The notes under the pieces are model-generated. The model worked only from the letters and a program-made list of their open reading frames with translations. It made no database searches and was not told the origin of the DNA. Shown here piece after piece: positions 33,999 to 46,195 of a stretch of DNA of 64,000 bases; within the stretch, counting starts at the first letter, position 1, and each line of letters starts with the position of its first letter. The translations under genes and the position numbers were made by a program. Location: positions 702,354 to 766,353 of the forward strand of contig ML976661.1 in assembly GCA_010015655.1 (NCBI GenBank), read 5' to 3'. This stretch comes from Bimuria novae-zelandiae CBS 107.79 (Eukaryota; Ascomycota; Dothideomycetes; Pleosporales; Didymosphaeriaceae).

Positions 33999-35485
33999 AT
34001 GCGTTTCTCTAATGCTGCCACTCTCTTTTCTCTCTCTTCCATCGCACAAGCTGCACCTGCCGCCCACGGCCACCAGCATGTTCATACTCGCAATCCCCAA
34101 TATGGCTACGGCGGCGGGGGCCAGCAGTATCAGTCGGGTATCTTCTATGTGAACTGGGCCATATACGCACGCGCTCATATGGTCACCGATCTTCCGGCAG
34201 ACAAGCTCACTAAGGTCAACTACGCCTTCGCCAACGTGAACAACGTTACTGGTGAAGTTTTCCTTACCGACGAGTGGGCGGACATCCAGTTCGGTTATCC
34301 CGGCGATGTCGCGACCAACAGCTCCCAGCTGCTTGGTAACTTCAATCAACTGTACAAGCTGAAGCAGAACAACCGCAACCTGAAGGTTATCCTTTCGGTC
34401 GGAGGCTGGAGCTTCCGGGGTAACTTCAGGCCCGCGCTTGCCAACGAGATAACCAGGCAGAAGTTCTGTGACAGTTCCCTTCAGTTGATAGCTGATCTTG
34501 GACTTGATGGCATCGATATTGACTGGGAATATCCCGAAGATGCAACTGATTCTGCCAACCTCGTCGACACGGTTGCGCGCTGCCGCAAGGTAAGTCTTTA
34601 CCCACTCTAACCGAAAGCCACTGGTATCTAACTGGAGCCCTAGACCTTCGATGAGTACGCTCACGTCAACGCCGCAGGCTACCACTTCGACCTGGGCATT
34701 TCCGCGCCTGCCGGACCCCAGCGCTACACTGTGTTCCCCATCGCGGAGCTCGACCCCTTGATCGACAACTGGAACCTGATGGCCTTCGACTACCAAGGTC
34801 CCGGCTTCTCCAACTTCACCGGCCACCTCAGCAACGTGTACCCCAGCAGCACTAACCCCAAGACGACCAACGGCTGGAACTCCGAGACCCAAGACTTCGT
34901 TCCTTTCAACACCAAGGACGCCGTCGACTACTACAAGACGAAGGCTACCCCCTCCAAGATCCAGCTCGGCATGCCGCTGTACGGCCGCTCCTTCGCCAAC
35001 GTCGTCGATCTCAGCAAGAACCAGCGCGGTATGGGCCAGAAGTTCAACGGCTCCGGTGAAGGTACCTGGGAGGCTGGCACACTCGACTACAAGGTTCTGC
35101 CCCAGAACGGCACCAAGCTCTACCACGACAAGGAAGTGCTCGGCGCGTGGACCTGGGATGCCGCCAAGAAGCAGCTTGTTACCTTCGATACCCCCGAGGT
35201 GGCTGTCTGGAAGGCTGATTACCTCATGGCTGAGGGTCTTGGTGGCGCGTGGTGGTGGGATTCGTCTGGTGACTATCCGGTTAGCAGCAAAAAGAGCATT
35301 GTTTCTGCTGTAAGTTTCTGCTGTTGTACTACTTCTGAGTATTTGTGTTAACGCAATCGCAGGTTGTCAACCGCCTTGGTGGTCCCCACAATTTCCGCAT
35401 AAACACGAATAATCTGTACTACCCCAAGTCCAAGTACTACAATATCCGTGGCGCTGCCACCAACATCACCCTCGGACGCTTTTAG
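33999..35485 (+). CDS. Secreted glycoside hydrolase family 18 chitinase (459 aa)
   Basis: Exons are 33999-34589, 34644-35309 and 35363-35485. Introns are 54 and 53 bp with GTAAGT donors and branch-like sites (TATCTAAC, GTTAAC). The total is 459 residues. A signal peptide is visible (MRFSNAATLFSLSSIAQA). The SVGGWS motif lies at ~133-138 and the catalytic DGIDIDWEYP at 170-179, with the general acid Glu at 177. Downstream are NLMAFDYQG, LGMPLYGRSF and GAWWWDSSGD. The C-terminus YYPKSKYYNIRG matches Trichoderma Chit42-type (fungal subgroup A) enzymes. No chitin-binding or GPI signal is seen. It hydrolyses beta-1,4-GlcNAc polymers outside the cell or in the wall. The upstream Met at 33960 would spoil the signal peptide. 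A 390-codon antisense frame overlaps it and is not a gene. Confidence 0.95.
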
Positions 35486-35855
35486 ATGCGGTTTCATCGG
35501 CGAATTATTAGACTTGGGGTTGTGCGGCTCATCGTTGCGAAGTGCTCGCACTGAACGCCAGTGTCCTGATTGGCTTGCAAGTGTAGGTGTTGTGGGGTTG
35601 GAGGTTGGGCGGATGTAGTCGTGAAATAGTGTATTATTCTTATTATCAAGTCAATTTAGCAATCTTGCTTCACTAAAAGTTTTCTGATTCGGTATCTACA
35701 TAGACAAGGTATGCCATGTCATCAACAGCAAAAGGTCAAAGGCAGTTAGCCATCGCCGTAGGCCCGTAGCATTCAGGAGCGTATGATATTAGCATCCTGT
35801 CCAACGACAGCGCTGGCTAACACGCTCAACGCATGGACAGTCTTGGTGCCCGACA
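35486..35855. other. Chitinase 3' region, no gene
   Basis: The stretch is 370 bp of non-coding sequence up to the trinucleotide tail of the LINE. Confidence 0.4.

Positions 35856-35923
<68 letters not shown>
35856..35923. repeat. Trinucleotide microsatellite (TAG)n, about 22 units; LINE 3' tail
   Basis: The run is 68 bp of uninterrupted TAG/AGT repeat. Its position at the 3' end of the minus-strand LINE indicates that it is the reverse-transcribed tail rather than an unrelated microsatellite. Confidence 0.8.
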
Positions 35924-36337
35924 TTGGTTTTACGTCCTATGTAACCTCCCAGGGGGTATGTAGACGTGCCCTGCACTTAGTAAGGGCCACTCATGCTAGT
36001 GCTACCGCTGCTATAGGAGCGGCCTCTCTTGCTGCTGTCCCTCTCCAGATAGGGGCGACTTAGCTGTTTAATCTGGCCTTTGTGTGACAATAGTGGGAAA
36101 AGGGGTGGCCTTCTAGCTACCCCCAGTCCTGTACAGAAGCATGCCAAGACTTATTAGAGGTAAGGAAAGATATATACACGCATATAGGTATACAAAAGAG
36201 AGAGCTAAGTCTTATATAGTAGATACCTTAGTAAGTTATAAGCAGGTAGCGTATTTACTTTACCTAAAGTAAGGGTTTGCGTCTGCTCGCCTATAACGTA
36301 GTTAGCTAGTTACTTGCTAACGTGTGCTATTATTAAT

Positions 36338-36542
36338 TGTCACGGTTTATAGCTCTTTCTCTGTGCGATAGTTGCAGCTACCCTTACTTGACTGCAGCTT
36401 ACCTTTCTGATAGCATGACACCTATCTGGGACTAGCGTTGTTTGTGCCTGTGCACCTATACCTTCTGTAGTTCCTAGATAGTACAACCTTAGTTCAATCC
36501 TTCAATTTTCCTACGTACTGTCCAGCTCTGCTTACCGCGACA
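36338..36542 (+). repeat. 5' LTR of Copia family A copy 2
   Basis: It runs TGTCACGGTTTATAGC to TTACCGCGACA. It is mostly the less mutated of the two LTRs. Confidence 0.92.
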
Positions 36543-36694
36543 GTTATGAGCCCGGCTTGCACCTAGGATTGTTCTCACCTGCTGTTGTGACGTCGCTCTG
36601 CTAGAGTCGCCCGTTGCTGTACCGCGTTCACCGCAACGCACATACTAGGATCTCTGCCTGGATCCATCAAATACTGTCGACTATAGCCTCTGCA

Positions 36695-39600
36695 ATGGCT
36701 ACTGAGTCCGACCCCGCTGTGACGCGAGTTACTGTCGTCCTGAACACACCAGACAACTAGTTTACCTAGTTATTCATTCGCCGAGACGTTGCTAATCGCC
36801 ACGGTCTCTAGTAGTACATTAACCCTAACGTAGCGAAGGAGACTCTCCCTAAGCTACAAGAGCCTCTTAAGCCTTAACTTACTAATTATAAGCTTAAAGC
36901 TACTAGGCTCTCTTACTTATCCGCTAATAATTAAGATTCCTATTAATAGGAATGCAATTAATAGGAACGCCGCCATACTAAGTATTATACTTAAGTAAAG
37001 GCACTAGCTAACTTAAATATAGATATTAGTAAGATAATTACTATACGTTACATACACCTAATTAAAGATTACGATACCCCGTATAACTAACTAGTTATAC
37101 TTAAGAAGTTCTTTTATCTTATAGACGCGACACGTCGCCGCGAGCTTGCTAATAAGTATAACGCTTTTAAGACTACGCTACGAGCTATAAAGAAGATTAA
37201 GTAATAGTTATTAGACTAGGTATATATTATAGCTTAGGGCAAGGCTATTAGCTTGCCTAAAACTAATAGTAATTAACTATAGGAGGACTTCCTTATTACT
37301 TATAAGGTAATTAATTAGGAATACGCTACTTCTTGCCTGCGCGAGATCTTCAAGCATAAAGCGCGAGGCACTACTATCGAGATCTCATCTCTAGAGACGT
37401 ACGTTGCCGAGATGACTACATATCTACGCCACACTAAGCCACACTTAACAGGCCTGGCGGTAACCGCTGCCGAGCTTAGAGTCGTAAAGCAAGTTAATTC
37501 ACAGACTACAAAGGGCAATCGCGGTGGCAGCCATGACCAAGATAAGCCACCCAGAAACTATGTCTGTAAAAAGAAGCATTAGTACACTAACTGCTTTATT
37601 CTTAACCTACGCAACCCACAACGTCCGAAGGACTATTAGCCTATAGCTAAGGCTATACGCAAGATTAAGGAAGCGTAAAAGAACTCTAAGATTAATATAC
37701 GTATTAAGACTACTCTCGAGAAGTGGACAGCCTAATAACCTTAGAATACAGGATTACTACGAGTTAATAATAGTAATCCTCCTGCTAAGAACAGCAACAC
37801 GTTTATAGTAATTACTGGCCTATTACACATAAGCCTCGATTAAGTCGATTCTCTCGAGCCTAATTCTCTTAAGCCTAATTCTCTCGATCCCAAATCTCTT
37901 GAATCTCTCGAAGAACAATCGAACAACAATTCAAAAATAATCACATTAGACAACAACGCTGAGCCTAACGGAGAGCTTATAGTAATAGTTAGAGATAACG
38001 CTGATAAGGCTAAGCTTCTTAACTAATAGATTATCGATCCAGGGTCAAACACCCACGTTATTAATACAGAGTTATGGCATGGCTAGAAGAGGATAAACGA
38101 CAATCCGTAACGTCGCTATGTTCACGCTAGCAATAGCTAAATCTTAATTATAGCTTAGGGCACGATAGAACTCGTCGCTTAAATACTACACAGGACACAA
38201 ACGCTAGAGTTAACGCATGTCGCATATATTAAAGGCTTTCTTACAAGCTTATTAGGACTTGCTCGCTGCCGTACAGAGTCTATCCATTTTAACTCTGGCC
38301 GTGATGTCCTGTACATGCGCCAACCATTAAACGTTATTGCCTAACTCAAGTACAATAGAGGCCACTAGCTAATAGATGCTAAACTATTACATTAACCGCC
38401 GCTATCGCTTCTACGCTTACTATTAAGTATATTTAGGGCATTATACTGCCCGTCGTACGCGCTAAAGCCTACTAACATTATTAATTAGCGTGCTGCTTAT
38501 TATATCTAGGCCTATCTAGGCCAGAAAGCAGTTAACTATCTTAAATTAAACGTTAAAGGTGTTTAATTAACTAGAGAACACATAGACTATCGATGTTAAA
38601 TATGTATTAAGACTCGAATAACTCACATTATCTTAAGGCGCCCGGCCAAGAGCCACGCATAAAAACCGTTCTATTAAATCGCGATGGACCTAATCTACAT
38701 TATCCCTGTAAAAGAGGAGTGTATTAACGGCAGCAAGTACGCCCTGCACTCTATAGACAAATACTTAAAGTGGCATGAGATCACCACATCACGACGCAAG
38801 AATAAGTTAACACTTACACGTTAGTTTATGTCCTTAATCCGCAAAATCCAGCGTGTGTATAACGCTAACGTAGTCGCTATTCGGTGCAATAATAAGAGAG
38901 GATTTAGAAATGACCTTATCAACACAACAGAAGAGCTAGGTATGCTGTATGAGCCAGCACCTACTAGAACAAAGGAACCAAATGGACTTATCAAACGTGC
39001 TGGCGAAGTACTCACGCAGCGAGCTCGCGCTATACGCATACACGCCAACCTGCCAAAGAACCTATCACATGAGATGTATCGCACTGCCGCGTACATCCTC
39101 AACCGCACGCCCATAGAAGCACTAGGCTAGAAAACGCCGTACGAGGTCGTATGGGGACAAAAGCCACTCGTCGCTTATATAAGGCCTATTGGCTGTCGCG
39201 CCTACGTCTATAACTATAATCTAAAAGCTACTAACAAGCTTGAATCGCGCACTCTAATTAGCCACCTTATTAGCTACTAAGGCACTAATATCTTCCGCAT
39301 CTAGCTACCTATAAAAGACACTATTATTATCACCCGCGACGTCGTATTCGAACCTATACTTTTCTTTAATAAAATAGATAGGTATGCATTAGGGTCAGTG
39401 CTCGAAGAGGTAATTAAACTACTTAAATATCTAGAAAAACATTAACATGATAATATTAGTATTAAAGATTTATTAACTACTCGTCAACGTCGCCGCCTAG
39501 CAGAAACACCTACGACCTTAGCTTCAGGAGCTGCAGGCTCCCAGGTAGGGGGTGAATAGACTAACAACGCATTTGAATCAATACAGCAACACGCATTTGA

Positions 39601-41580
39601 ATTAACACAGCAATAGCTACCTACCCCTAGACCTACAATGTCTACTACCACAAGCAATCAGACTCCTAAGAGTAATGAAGTACCTAAGGGCTATTACTAA
39701 CGCGGCGAGAGAGCTCCACAAGATGTTAACCTAGATCTAAATAATACAAGTCTTATCCTCACTAGCAAACGTAATTAAAAGTAAAAAGATCTTAATAACT
39801 TTATAATTTACACATACACTATAGCGCTAGGAGCTGTACCTCTTATTAACTATCTCCGTGTATTCTCGACCGAGATTCGCACTATACCTACTATAGATAA
39901 GATACTAAAAATCCATCAGTCTTAGCTACCACCTTTACCTAAGGCAATAAAGTAGCTTAATACACATATATTTAGTAATTAATTCCGACGCGCTATAGAG
40001 GTTAAATAGCAAGCTCTACGCGCTAAAGGAGTCTTTAAGAAGACCACAAAAATAAAGGCCACTACAGACGCTAAGGTGCTACCACTAATGTAGGTATTCA
40101 CGTACAAAATCGACGGAGATGGATACCTCTCACGGTTCAAGGCTCGACTTATTATTTAGGGAGATCTTTAAGCTCTACTTAATAACACGTATACTACTAT
40201 ACTCGCAATCCATAACTTTCGCGCTCTTATTACAATCGCTAATTACTTTAATCTAGAGCTAAAGTAGTACGATGTTCCTACTGCCTTCCTAAACGCTGAG
40301 ATTGATCGGAAGCTATACGCTAAAACACCTAAGCTATTCTGCCACACTAAAGGCGAGATTATGCTAGTGCTCCGCGCCCTGTACGGCCTAAAGGAGTTAT
40401 TACTACTATAGTATAACAAACTACGTCGATAACTTGTTAAGCTAGGTCTAAAGCTAGTTAAAAGCTTTCCTTACTTGTACACGAGCCGCTAGCTCATCCT
40501 ATTTATCTATGTTAACAATATTATTATGGCATATTATTAGTCTAATGCCTATTACCATAGGTCTTTTAAGAAGGATCTGGTGGACCTATACAACATTAAA
40601 GCTATAGGAGACCTTACCTAGTTTCTCGGAATCCACATTATACGCGATCGAGCCCTACATAAGACGTGGCTAGTCTAAGACGCGTTTATTAACAAGGTAT
40701 ACGCTTAATTTAGTATCGAAGCTATAAGCAAGGCTCTAGACATTCTACTAGCGGAGAACTAGCTACTATAGTCTATTAAGGAGCCTAAAATTGCTTAAAC
40801 AAAGCTTTATTAGCAACTAGTTGGCTCTCTCGTATATATCGCTGTCTAGGGCAGATCTAACGTCGCTTAAACGCACGTTGTGTTCGCTTGCCATCTCACC
40901 AACCTAGGACAGTCTCACGTTTTGAAGATACGCCAGACCTGGCGATATCTACTCAGCACGAAGGCTCTTGCACTTGAGGCCTCTTCTAGCGCGCAGGACA
41001 TGGCTAAGTATCTATCTAACAATCTAACATATCGCGATCTTCTCTTCTTTAGATCTTCTAACGCCTTATACGCTGACGAGCCTAAGACTTGCTAAAGCTC
41101 TTAAGGCTATACTTTTAAGTTTAGAGGACTAATAATTAACTAGAAGTTAACAGTACAACGCATAGTTACAAAATTAACTATAAAATCTAAATTACTAGCT
41201 CTATTACTTGCTAGCTTATAGATAGAAGAATGGATGCAATTCTTCTCTAGTATCAACCTTACTCTCGACTATACACCTACTATCTGGTGTGACAATTAGC
41301 AGACCGTCGGTATTATTACTAAATAGTAAGACAAGCTTTATACGAAGGTTAAATATGTTAATATCCACTAGCTCTAGATTCGATAGGAAGTTAAAGCCTC
41401 TCGTATTAACGTTAAATAGGTCCCCACCAACCATATACCTACTAATAGACTTATAAAAATCCTGCCTAAGTAGAAGTTTGCAGACTTCGTCCGCCAAATT
41501 AGCCTTATTAATGTTACTAAGCGTCTAAAGGGCCTGCGTCAAACTAATAGCAACAATCTTAATAGTATCTATATATACTA
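36695..41580 (+). pseudogene. Degraded gag-pol of Copia family A copy 2
   Basis: Gag starts at ATG 36695 (MATESDPAVTRVTVVLN). A zinc-knuckle remnant is visible near 37560-37600 (YVCKKKH and TNCF). The integrase region is open at 38828-39130, including AYILNRTPIEALG. Reverse transcriptase is legible at about 40280-40540 (AFLNAEIDRKLY, LRALYGLKE, and FIYVNNI where YVDDI is expected). Domain order is gag, integrase, reverse transcriptase, RNase H. Both catalytic Asp codons of YVDD read as Asn, which are G-to-A changes. Frequent in-frame stops make it non-functional. Confidence 0.82.
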
Positions 41581-41636
41581 ATACTAATTAGCTATTATTG
41601 ACTCCCTACCTGGGCGTCCACGCTAGCTAGGGGGTG

Positions 41637-41841
41637 TGTCACGGTTTATAGCTCTTTCTCTATGCGATAGTTGCAGCTACCCTTACTCGACTATAGCTTA
41701 CCTTTCTAATAGCATAACACCTATCTAGGACTAGCGTTGTTTGTGCCTGTGCACCTATACCTTTTGTAGTTCCTAGATAGTATAACCTTAGTTTAATCCT
41801 TTAATTTTCCTGCGTACTGTCCAGCTCTACTTACCGCGACA
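41637..41841 (+). repeat. 3' LTR of Copia family A copy 2
   Basis: It is the same length as the 5' LTR and differs only by transitions, for example ACTGCAGC against ACTATAGC. Confidence 0.92.
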
Positions 41842-44314
41842 TTAATACTAAGTGTAAGAAGGGTTGCGTATTTTCCTAGGCTTAGCGCCCTAAGGTACTA
41901 TATTCCTTCTTTAGTATTTATTAGGGGATGTGTTAGGCGTTGCGGCTAATAGTTAAAGCGTTGCACTGTCCGTGGGCAGTGTATAATATAGTCTAGGGCC
42001 AGGTCTACTCCATAGGTGCACGTAAGGGTCTCCTTATCATGCTTAAACTTCCTATAGTACCAGGCGTAGTTGCCGTGTCTTGTCCTCATGGATAGGAGCT
42101 TGGCCAGGGCGGGGCGTGTGAGCTCCAGCTCCGGCGGTTGCCTGGAGGGGGTGTATGCTAGGCCCCACTAGTTATACTATATAGAGAGATTTGGTGTGCG
42201 TGTGCGCCACCACTCTTATTATATAGCGCGTACGTATACGCGCGCATTAGATCGTAGACCTAATATTATAGGGTTAGCTACCTTCCCTATAGGTAGGCGT
42301 GGGTCCTTAGCTACCTTATCTACTAGCTAATTAGCTAGCTTATTACCTTTAATACCCATGTGGCCTAGTAACTATTAGATTTAAATATCCTAGGTGTCTA
42401 TAGCTTCCTAGCAGCGTATAAAGGCCCACTAGGATAACGGCGCGGGGTCTCCCCTAATGCCCTAGATAACTGATGTGCTGTCTACACACATCTAGATCTG
42501 GCTTAGGCAGTGCGCCTGAGTCTGTAGCACGTGTTAAAAATCTCTCTAGGCCCCCACTATTTCTGCGTCGAAGACGTGGGCCCGCGTATTAAGGGAGCCT
42601 TTGCCTGTGTATAGCAGACTCTGGCCCTAGTACACAGCGTATCTATAGGTTACGTGGCGCTCGCCGTTTTCTGTGCGCTGTTCCGAGCCGTCTGAGAACA
42701 CTATAATTATCTCGGTAGGCAGGCTTATCCACTATTGTTTAAATTCTTTAGTAGCGAGCTTTTTAGGCTTATTATTTATAGGATCTATTCGGCACTAGTT
42801 AGAATAGTGCAATTATAGTAGTATAGGGCGGGGTACTAGTGCGAATAGCTATGCGAGTAGTTAAACTTTTATATATAGGCGCTGCGGGCGTCTAGCGCCT
42901 CTTTCTTTATATGCTACGATTAGTCGCGTGCGCGCTGTAAGCGAGTAATCTTTATTAACGTAGTGTAGGCGTATAGTAAACCTTATCTTATACTCTTTAA
43001 GCGCTATAGCTACTAAGAGAATGCCTGCGTCTTTATATAGCGTGGTAGTGGGCGTAGTGCGGTAGGCGGGGACGACGCCTCTAACCGCTATCGTGAGGGC
43101 CTTTTCCAGGGCGGCGATATGCCACCCAAGTTATATGCTAACCTTTTGGTTCTGCGTAGCTCTTATAATCTTAGGGGGCTTCGTGCGCCCTCTATACCAG
43201 GCCTCGTTTCTATACAGTAGGCGTGGCAGTACGCATAAGATTACTACTTTACGCAGTAAGCTAGCTAGTAGGCCGTGCTAGATCCTAGCAAGGCTATAGA
43301 TATGCTATGCAACTACGCGTCCTTTAGCTACGCAGATAATAACGTATATTTTAAAATTAAGCTTTTTATTAAAGTAAACACCTAGCTAGCGTAGCGCCTT
43401 ATCTAGTAGTGTAGGTTAGAGAATAAGCTAATCGTTAATCTAGATAAGTGGCGAATAGTCACTTTTCTGCTTAGTTAGGTGTATTATTTCGAGTTTCTCT
43501 AGGGCAAATGCCACGTAATTAGCGTCTCCTTAGGAATTTATAGCGCCTATATCTTCTGCCAGCATTTCTACGTTCTAGTCTAGGGAGTGGGATCGCCTAT
43601 AGAGGCAGATATCGTCTACGTACCCAAAGCGCCTGGTAGGGTCTTACTAAAGTAGCTCTGCCAGATAAAGTGTGTACAGCACTAGTAATAGTGGTGAGCC
43701 CTGCGGCGTCCCGCACTATACTAGGTAGGGCGCTATGGTGGCTTCTCCTAATCGCACTTGGACGCGACGGTCCTAGAGGAAGTTTTTCACAATTAGGAGG
43801 GCGCTGTTATGCTATCCTTAGGCCTTTATCCTATATAGAAGTTAATTTTTAAAAAGTACGTTAAAGGCGCCTTAGACGTTTATAGTGACTATAGTGACGT
43901 GCTGGCCGTTGGAGAAGGCGTCCTCCACGTCATGTGTGAAGGCGGCTACTAGGTCCATGGCTGATCTCTTGGGGAGAGCCCCCCCGTGTTAGGGGCTTAG
44001 TATGCCGTGTGCTATAGCAGTGCTGGCAAATCTCCTTGCTAAGATTCTCTCTAGGCCCTTGCCAAGGCAGGATAGCAGGGCGATAGGTCTCCATAATCTA
44101 GGGGAGGATTTGTCCTTTTTGCCTATCTTGGGTATCATGACGACCTCTGCGACCCTCCACGCGTGGGGTGCCCGACATAGTGAAACGGCGTGGCAAAGGA
44201 ACGCGTAATAAAAGGCTTCCAAGGTTGTGGCGGTACCACGTAATATGTAGCTATCAACTGCTAAACCTGCGCCGTATACCGAGCTTACGTTCTGCACCCG
44301 CATAGACGCTGACT

Positions 44315-44551
44315 GTGGGGAACGGAAGTGGAGAAAGCCTAAGGACTATTGATAGACATACGGCGCAGTACGGTCTGACGAGGTTCACAGCGCTACTTCA
44401 TACCATGGGTATTTTTGCATATCTTATGGGCTTCTCGTGCGAAAAAAGGGTTTGGAAAGCCGTCAAACAGGTCTACAAGCTGCTGAAGATTGACGCCGAA
44501 GCACAGAGTAGGGTACCTCGTAGAAAGATAAACAGTAAGCAGAGCTAATTA
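44315..44551 (+). other. Unassigned open frame between the LINE and the ISG12-like gene
   Basis: A 77-codon frame contains GIFAYLMGFSCEKRVWKAVK and a basic end. Composition is normal and not RIP-like. It could be the 3' exon of a host gene cut by the LINE or chance. No splice signals or family match support it. The rest of 44306-45042 shows no gene. Confidence 0.2.
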
Positions 44552-44933
44552 AGGTAGAAGAGCTGCCGAGGTTATTGAGTGATGTATAACTGAGACTGGG
44601 CGGCGTAGAAGCTGAATGGAGTAAAAGTAGTGATGGATGGTATTAGGTAGTACTACGCTTGTTATCATTCCAGCAATGCATCTTGCCGCGTTCATACCCT
44701 CCGACACCAATGACCTACGATACCTCTCGTTGACTTTGCTTCAATGCTCATACACCCGACATACCGACCTCTGGGAAGGAAATAGGTTGTCCACAACTCC
44801 ACAAACGCCACAAGGAGAGCTGTCAACTTCTCAACCATGCGTGAAAGTGAGCACCCGTCGTGAGCGACATCAACCACATCAACGAGTGGTGCATGCCCGT
44901 TTGCACCTACCTCGCTTAGCTTGGTTAGAGTGA

Positions 44934-45042
44934 CTGCGCGTTGTTCACTTCACAGCTCACTCCATCTCTCAGCAACAGCTTTCAACAGCTCGTAACAGCA
45001 AATAACCCTCTTTCCAAATCACAAACTTGACTCACAATCACC
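44934..45042 (+). promoter_or_regulatory. Leader region of the ISG12-like gene
   Basis: The sequence is a pyrimidine- and CA-rich stretch with repeated CTTTCAACAGCTCGTAACAG-type runs, ending in CAATCACCATGG. This strong fungal start context fixes the start codon at 45043. Confidence 0.45.
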
Positions 45043-45872
45043 ATGGCTCTCTTCGGACAAGTTTGGGACGCTCTCGACAGCTTCGGCCAGGAAGCCGGAA
45101 AGCACATCGGCGGTGTGGCAGCTGATACCTGGAAACACCTGGACGGCTTCGGTCAAGAGGCTAGCAAACATATCGGAGACGCGACTGTCGAGGCCTGGAA
45201 GCACCTGGACGGCTTCGGTCAAGAGGTGAGCAAGAACATCGGGGACGACGCCGAAGGGAACTGGAACCTTCCCGATGCGTTTGGCGAGGCCTTGAAGCAA
45301 CTCGATTCATTTGGCCAGGAAGCGGGGAAGAGCATCGGATGCGCTGTCGGACAGACTCGAAAACATTTCGATGTATTCACACAAGAGGCAGGCAAGAACA
45401 GTGCTGGCGCCGCCGAACACGCTTGGAACTGGATCGCCGAACACCCTAGGGAGACTTTCACCATCGTGAGCTCCGTTTTCGCCGCACCAGTTGCAATTGC
45501 CGTTACTCCGCTCGTCTTGGGTGCTGTTGGTTTCACATCCGGAGGAGTCGCTGCAGGTATGATGATCAAATCCGGGTTCCTCTCGGACGAGGTCGCTAAA
45601 CTTTTGGTATTTGTTTAGGATTCTTTGCTGCTGCCGCCCATGCAGGCATTGGAAATGTGGCCGCTGGTAGCGCTTTCGCTGTTCTACAGAGCGCTGGAGC
45701 TGGTGGCGCTGGTCTTGCGGTTGTGAACAGCATCGTCGGTACTTGCGCCACGTCTAGAGCTGTCGGTGCAACTACGCCTGCTCTCGTCAAAGAAGCAAAG
45801 AAGGGCAATGGCAACGACGAAGAGGGCACCAAGGTGAAGGAAGGGAAAGATCAAGGCGACGAGGACGTCTAG
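45043..45872 (+). CDS. ISG12/IFI6-27-like membrane protein with N-terminal 22-residue amphipathic repeats (255 aa)
   Basis: Exons are 45043-45556 and 45619-45872. The 62-bp intron has GTATGA, GCTAAAC and TTTAG signals, and 255 residues result. Residues 1-130 are built from a 22-residue repeat with FGQE at positions 14, 36, 58, 90 and 112 (consensus W-K-H-L-D-x-F-G-Q-E-A-x-K-x-I-G). One degenerate unit with a 10-residue insert lies between the third and fourth. Residues ~140-220 form the hydrophobic, Gly/Ala-rich ISG12 domain: PLVLGAVGFTSGGVAAG continues across the splice into HAGIGNVAAGSAFAVLQSAG. The C-terminus is a Lys/Glu/Asp-rich tail. In animals this family sits in mitochondrial or ER membranes; fungal roles are unknown. 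Assignment rests on the domain pattern; the repeat part is not a known family to me. Confidence 0.8.
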
Positions 45873-46149
45873 GACGTCGAGAAACTGGGTGGAGACAACT
45901 TTTCACGTCTTCCGGCTCTGCGGCGCAGTTTTGAGCGCATTCGTGAAGCAAAAGTGTGCGAACGAGCGACGGCGTATCGTGCAATCGGATATATCGGAAA
46001 CTAGCATTGAGAGGTGCTACTTGGGATGCGCTGTTTGTTCGTAGCCGGTGATCATGTCTTTTCTTGCCCCTGAAGTACTAGTGGTAATGGTCGTCACACT
46101 ATTGGATGGACCGACGCTATACGCGGTACGAATGTAGTCGTATACCGTA
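45873..46149. other. Downstream region of the ISG12-like gene
   Basis: The 277-bp stretch is non-coding and not RIP-affected. It ends at the TA (46148-46149) into which two pogo-like elements inserted. Confidence 0.4.
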
Positions 46150-46195
46150 GCTTGGCAGCTGGCGCGCCGCGTCACCGAACGCGTCACCCCACCAT
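46150..46195 (+). repeat. Left TIR of pogo-like element 1
   Basis: It is paired with 50297-50342. GC-rich with few differences. Confidence 0.85.

Larger units (their letters stand above)
36338..41841 (+). mobile_element. Copia-type LTR retrotransposon, family A copy 2
   Basis: The element is 5,504 bp, with 205-bp LTRs at 36338-36542 and 41637-41841. A perfect 5-bp duplication, TTAAT, lies at 36333-36337 and 41842-41846. The LTRs differ at about 13 positions by my count, all transitions, most with A/T in the 3' LTR. It is a closer-to-intact relative of the minus-strand copy at 2583-8070 and lies inside the LINE, so it is younger than the LINE. A purine-rich tract (GCTAGCTAGGGGG) precedes the 3' LTR. 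Confidence 0.93.
35856..44305 (-). mobile_element. 5'-truncated LINE (non-LTR retrotransposon), split by a Copia element
   Basis: On the minus strand an open piece at 44303-43989 reads WRVAEVVMIPKIGKKD and RPIALLSCLGKGLERI, which are LINE reverse-transcriptase blocks 1-2. The catalytic RRFGYVDDICLY lies near 43610-43645. Further downstream WLPGHMGIKGNKLAN (about 42300-42360) is an RNase H end motif. The 3' end is a run of (ACT)n at 35923-35856. Endonuclease and ORF1 are absent, so the 5' end is truncated near 44305. A Copia with TTAAT duplication interrupts it at 36338-41841. Reverse transcriptase plus RNase H and a simple-repeat tail fit the Tad/I group of fungi. The left and right LINE parts are contiguous once the Copia is removed. 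Confidence 0.82.

Noticed and set aside
33954..35126. 390-codon open frame antisense to the chitinase gene
   Set aside because: It lies in the antisense of a strongly codon-biased GH18 gene. The Val/Gly/Leu-rich translation is what reversed GC-biased codons give, and the GH18 sense frame has clear catalytic motifs and splice sites.
44166..44180. 15-bp identity (GGTGCCCGACATAGT) between the LINE RT region and the sequence beside the trinucleotide tract at 35846
   Set aside because: No similarity extends beyond it, and a 15-bp match is expected by chance a few times in a window this size. It does not look like a target-site duplication.
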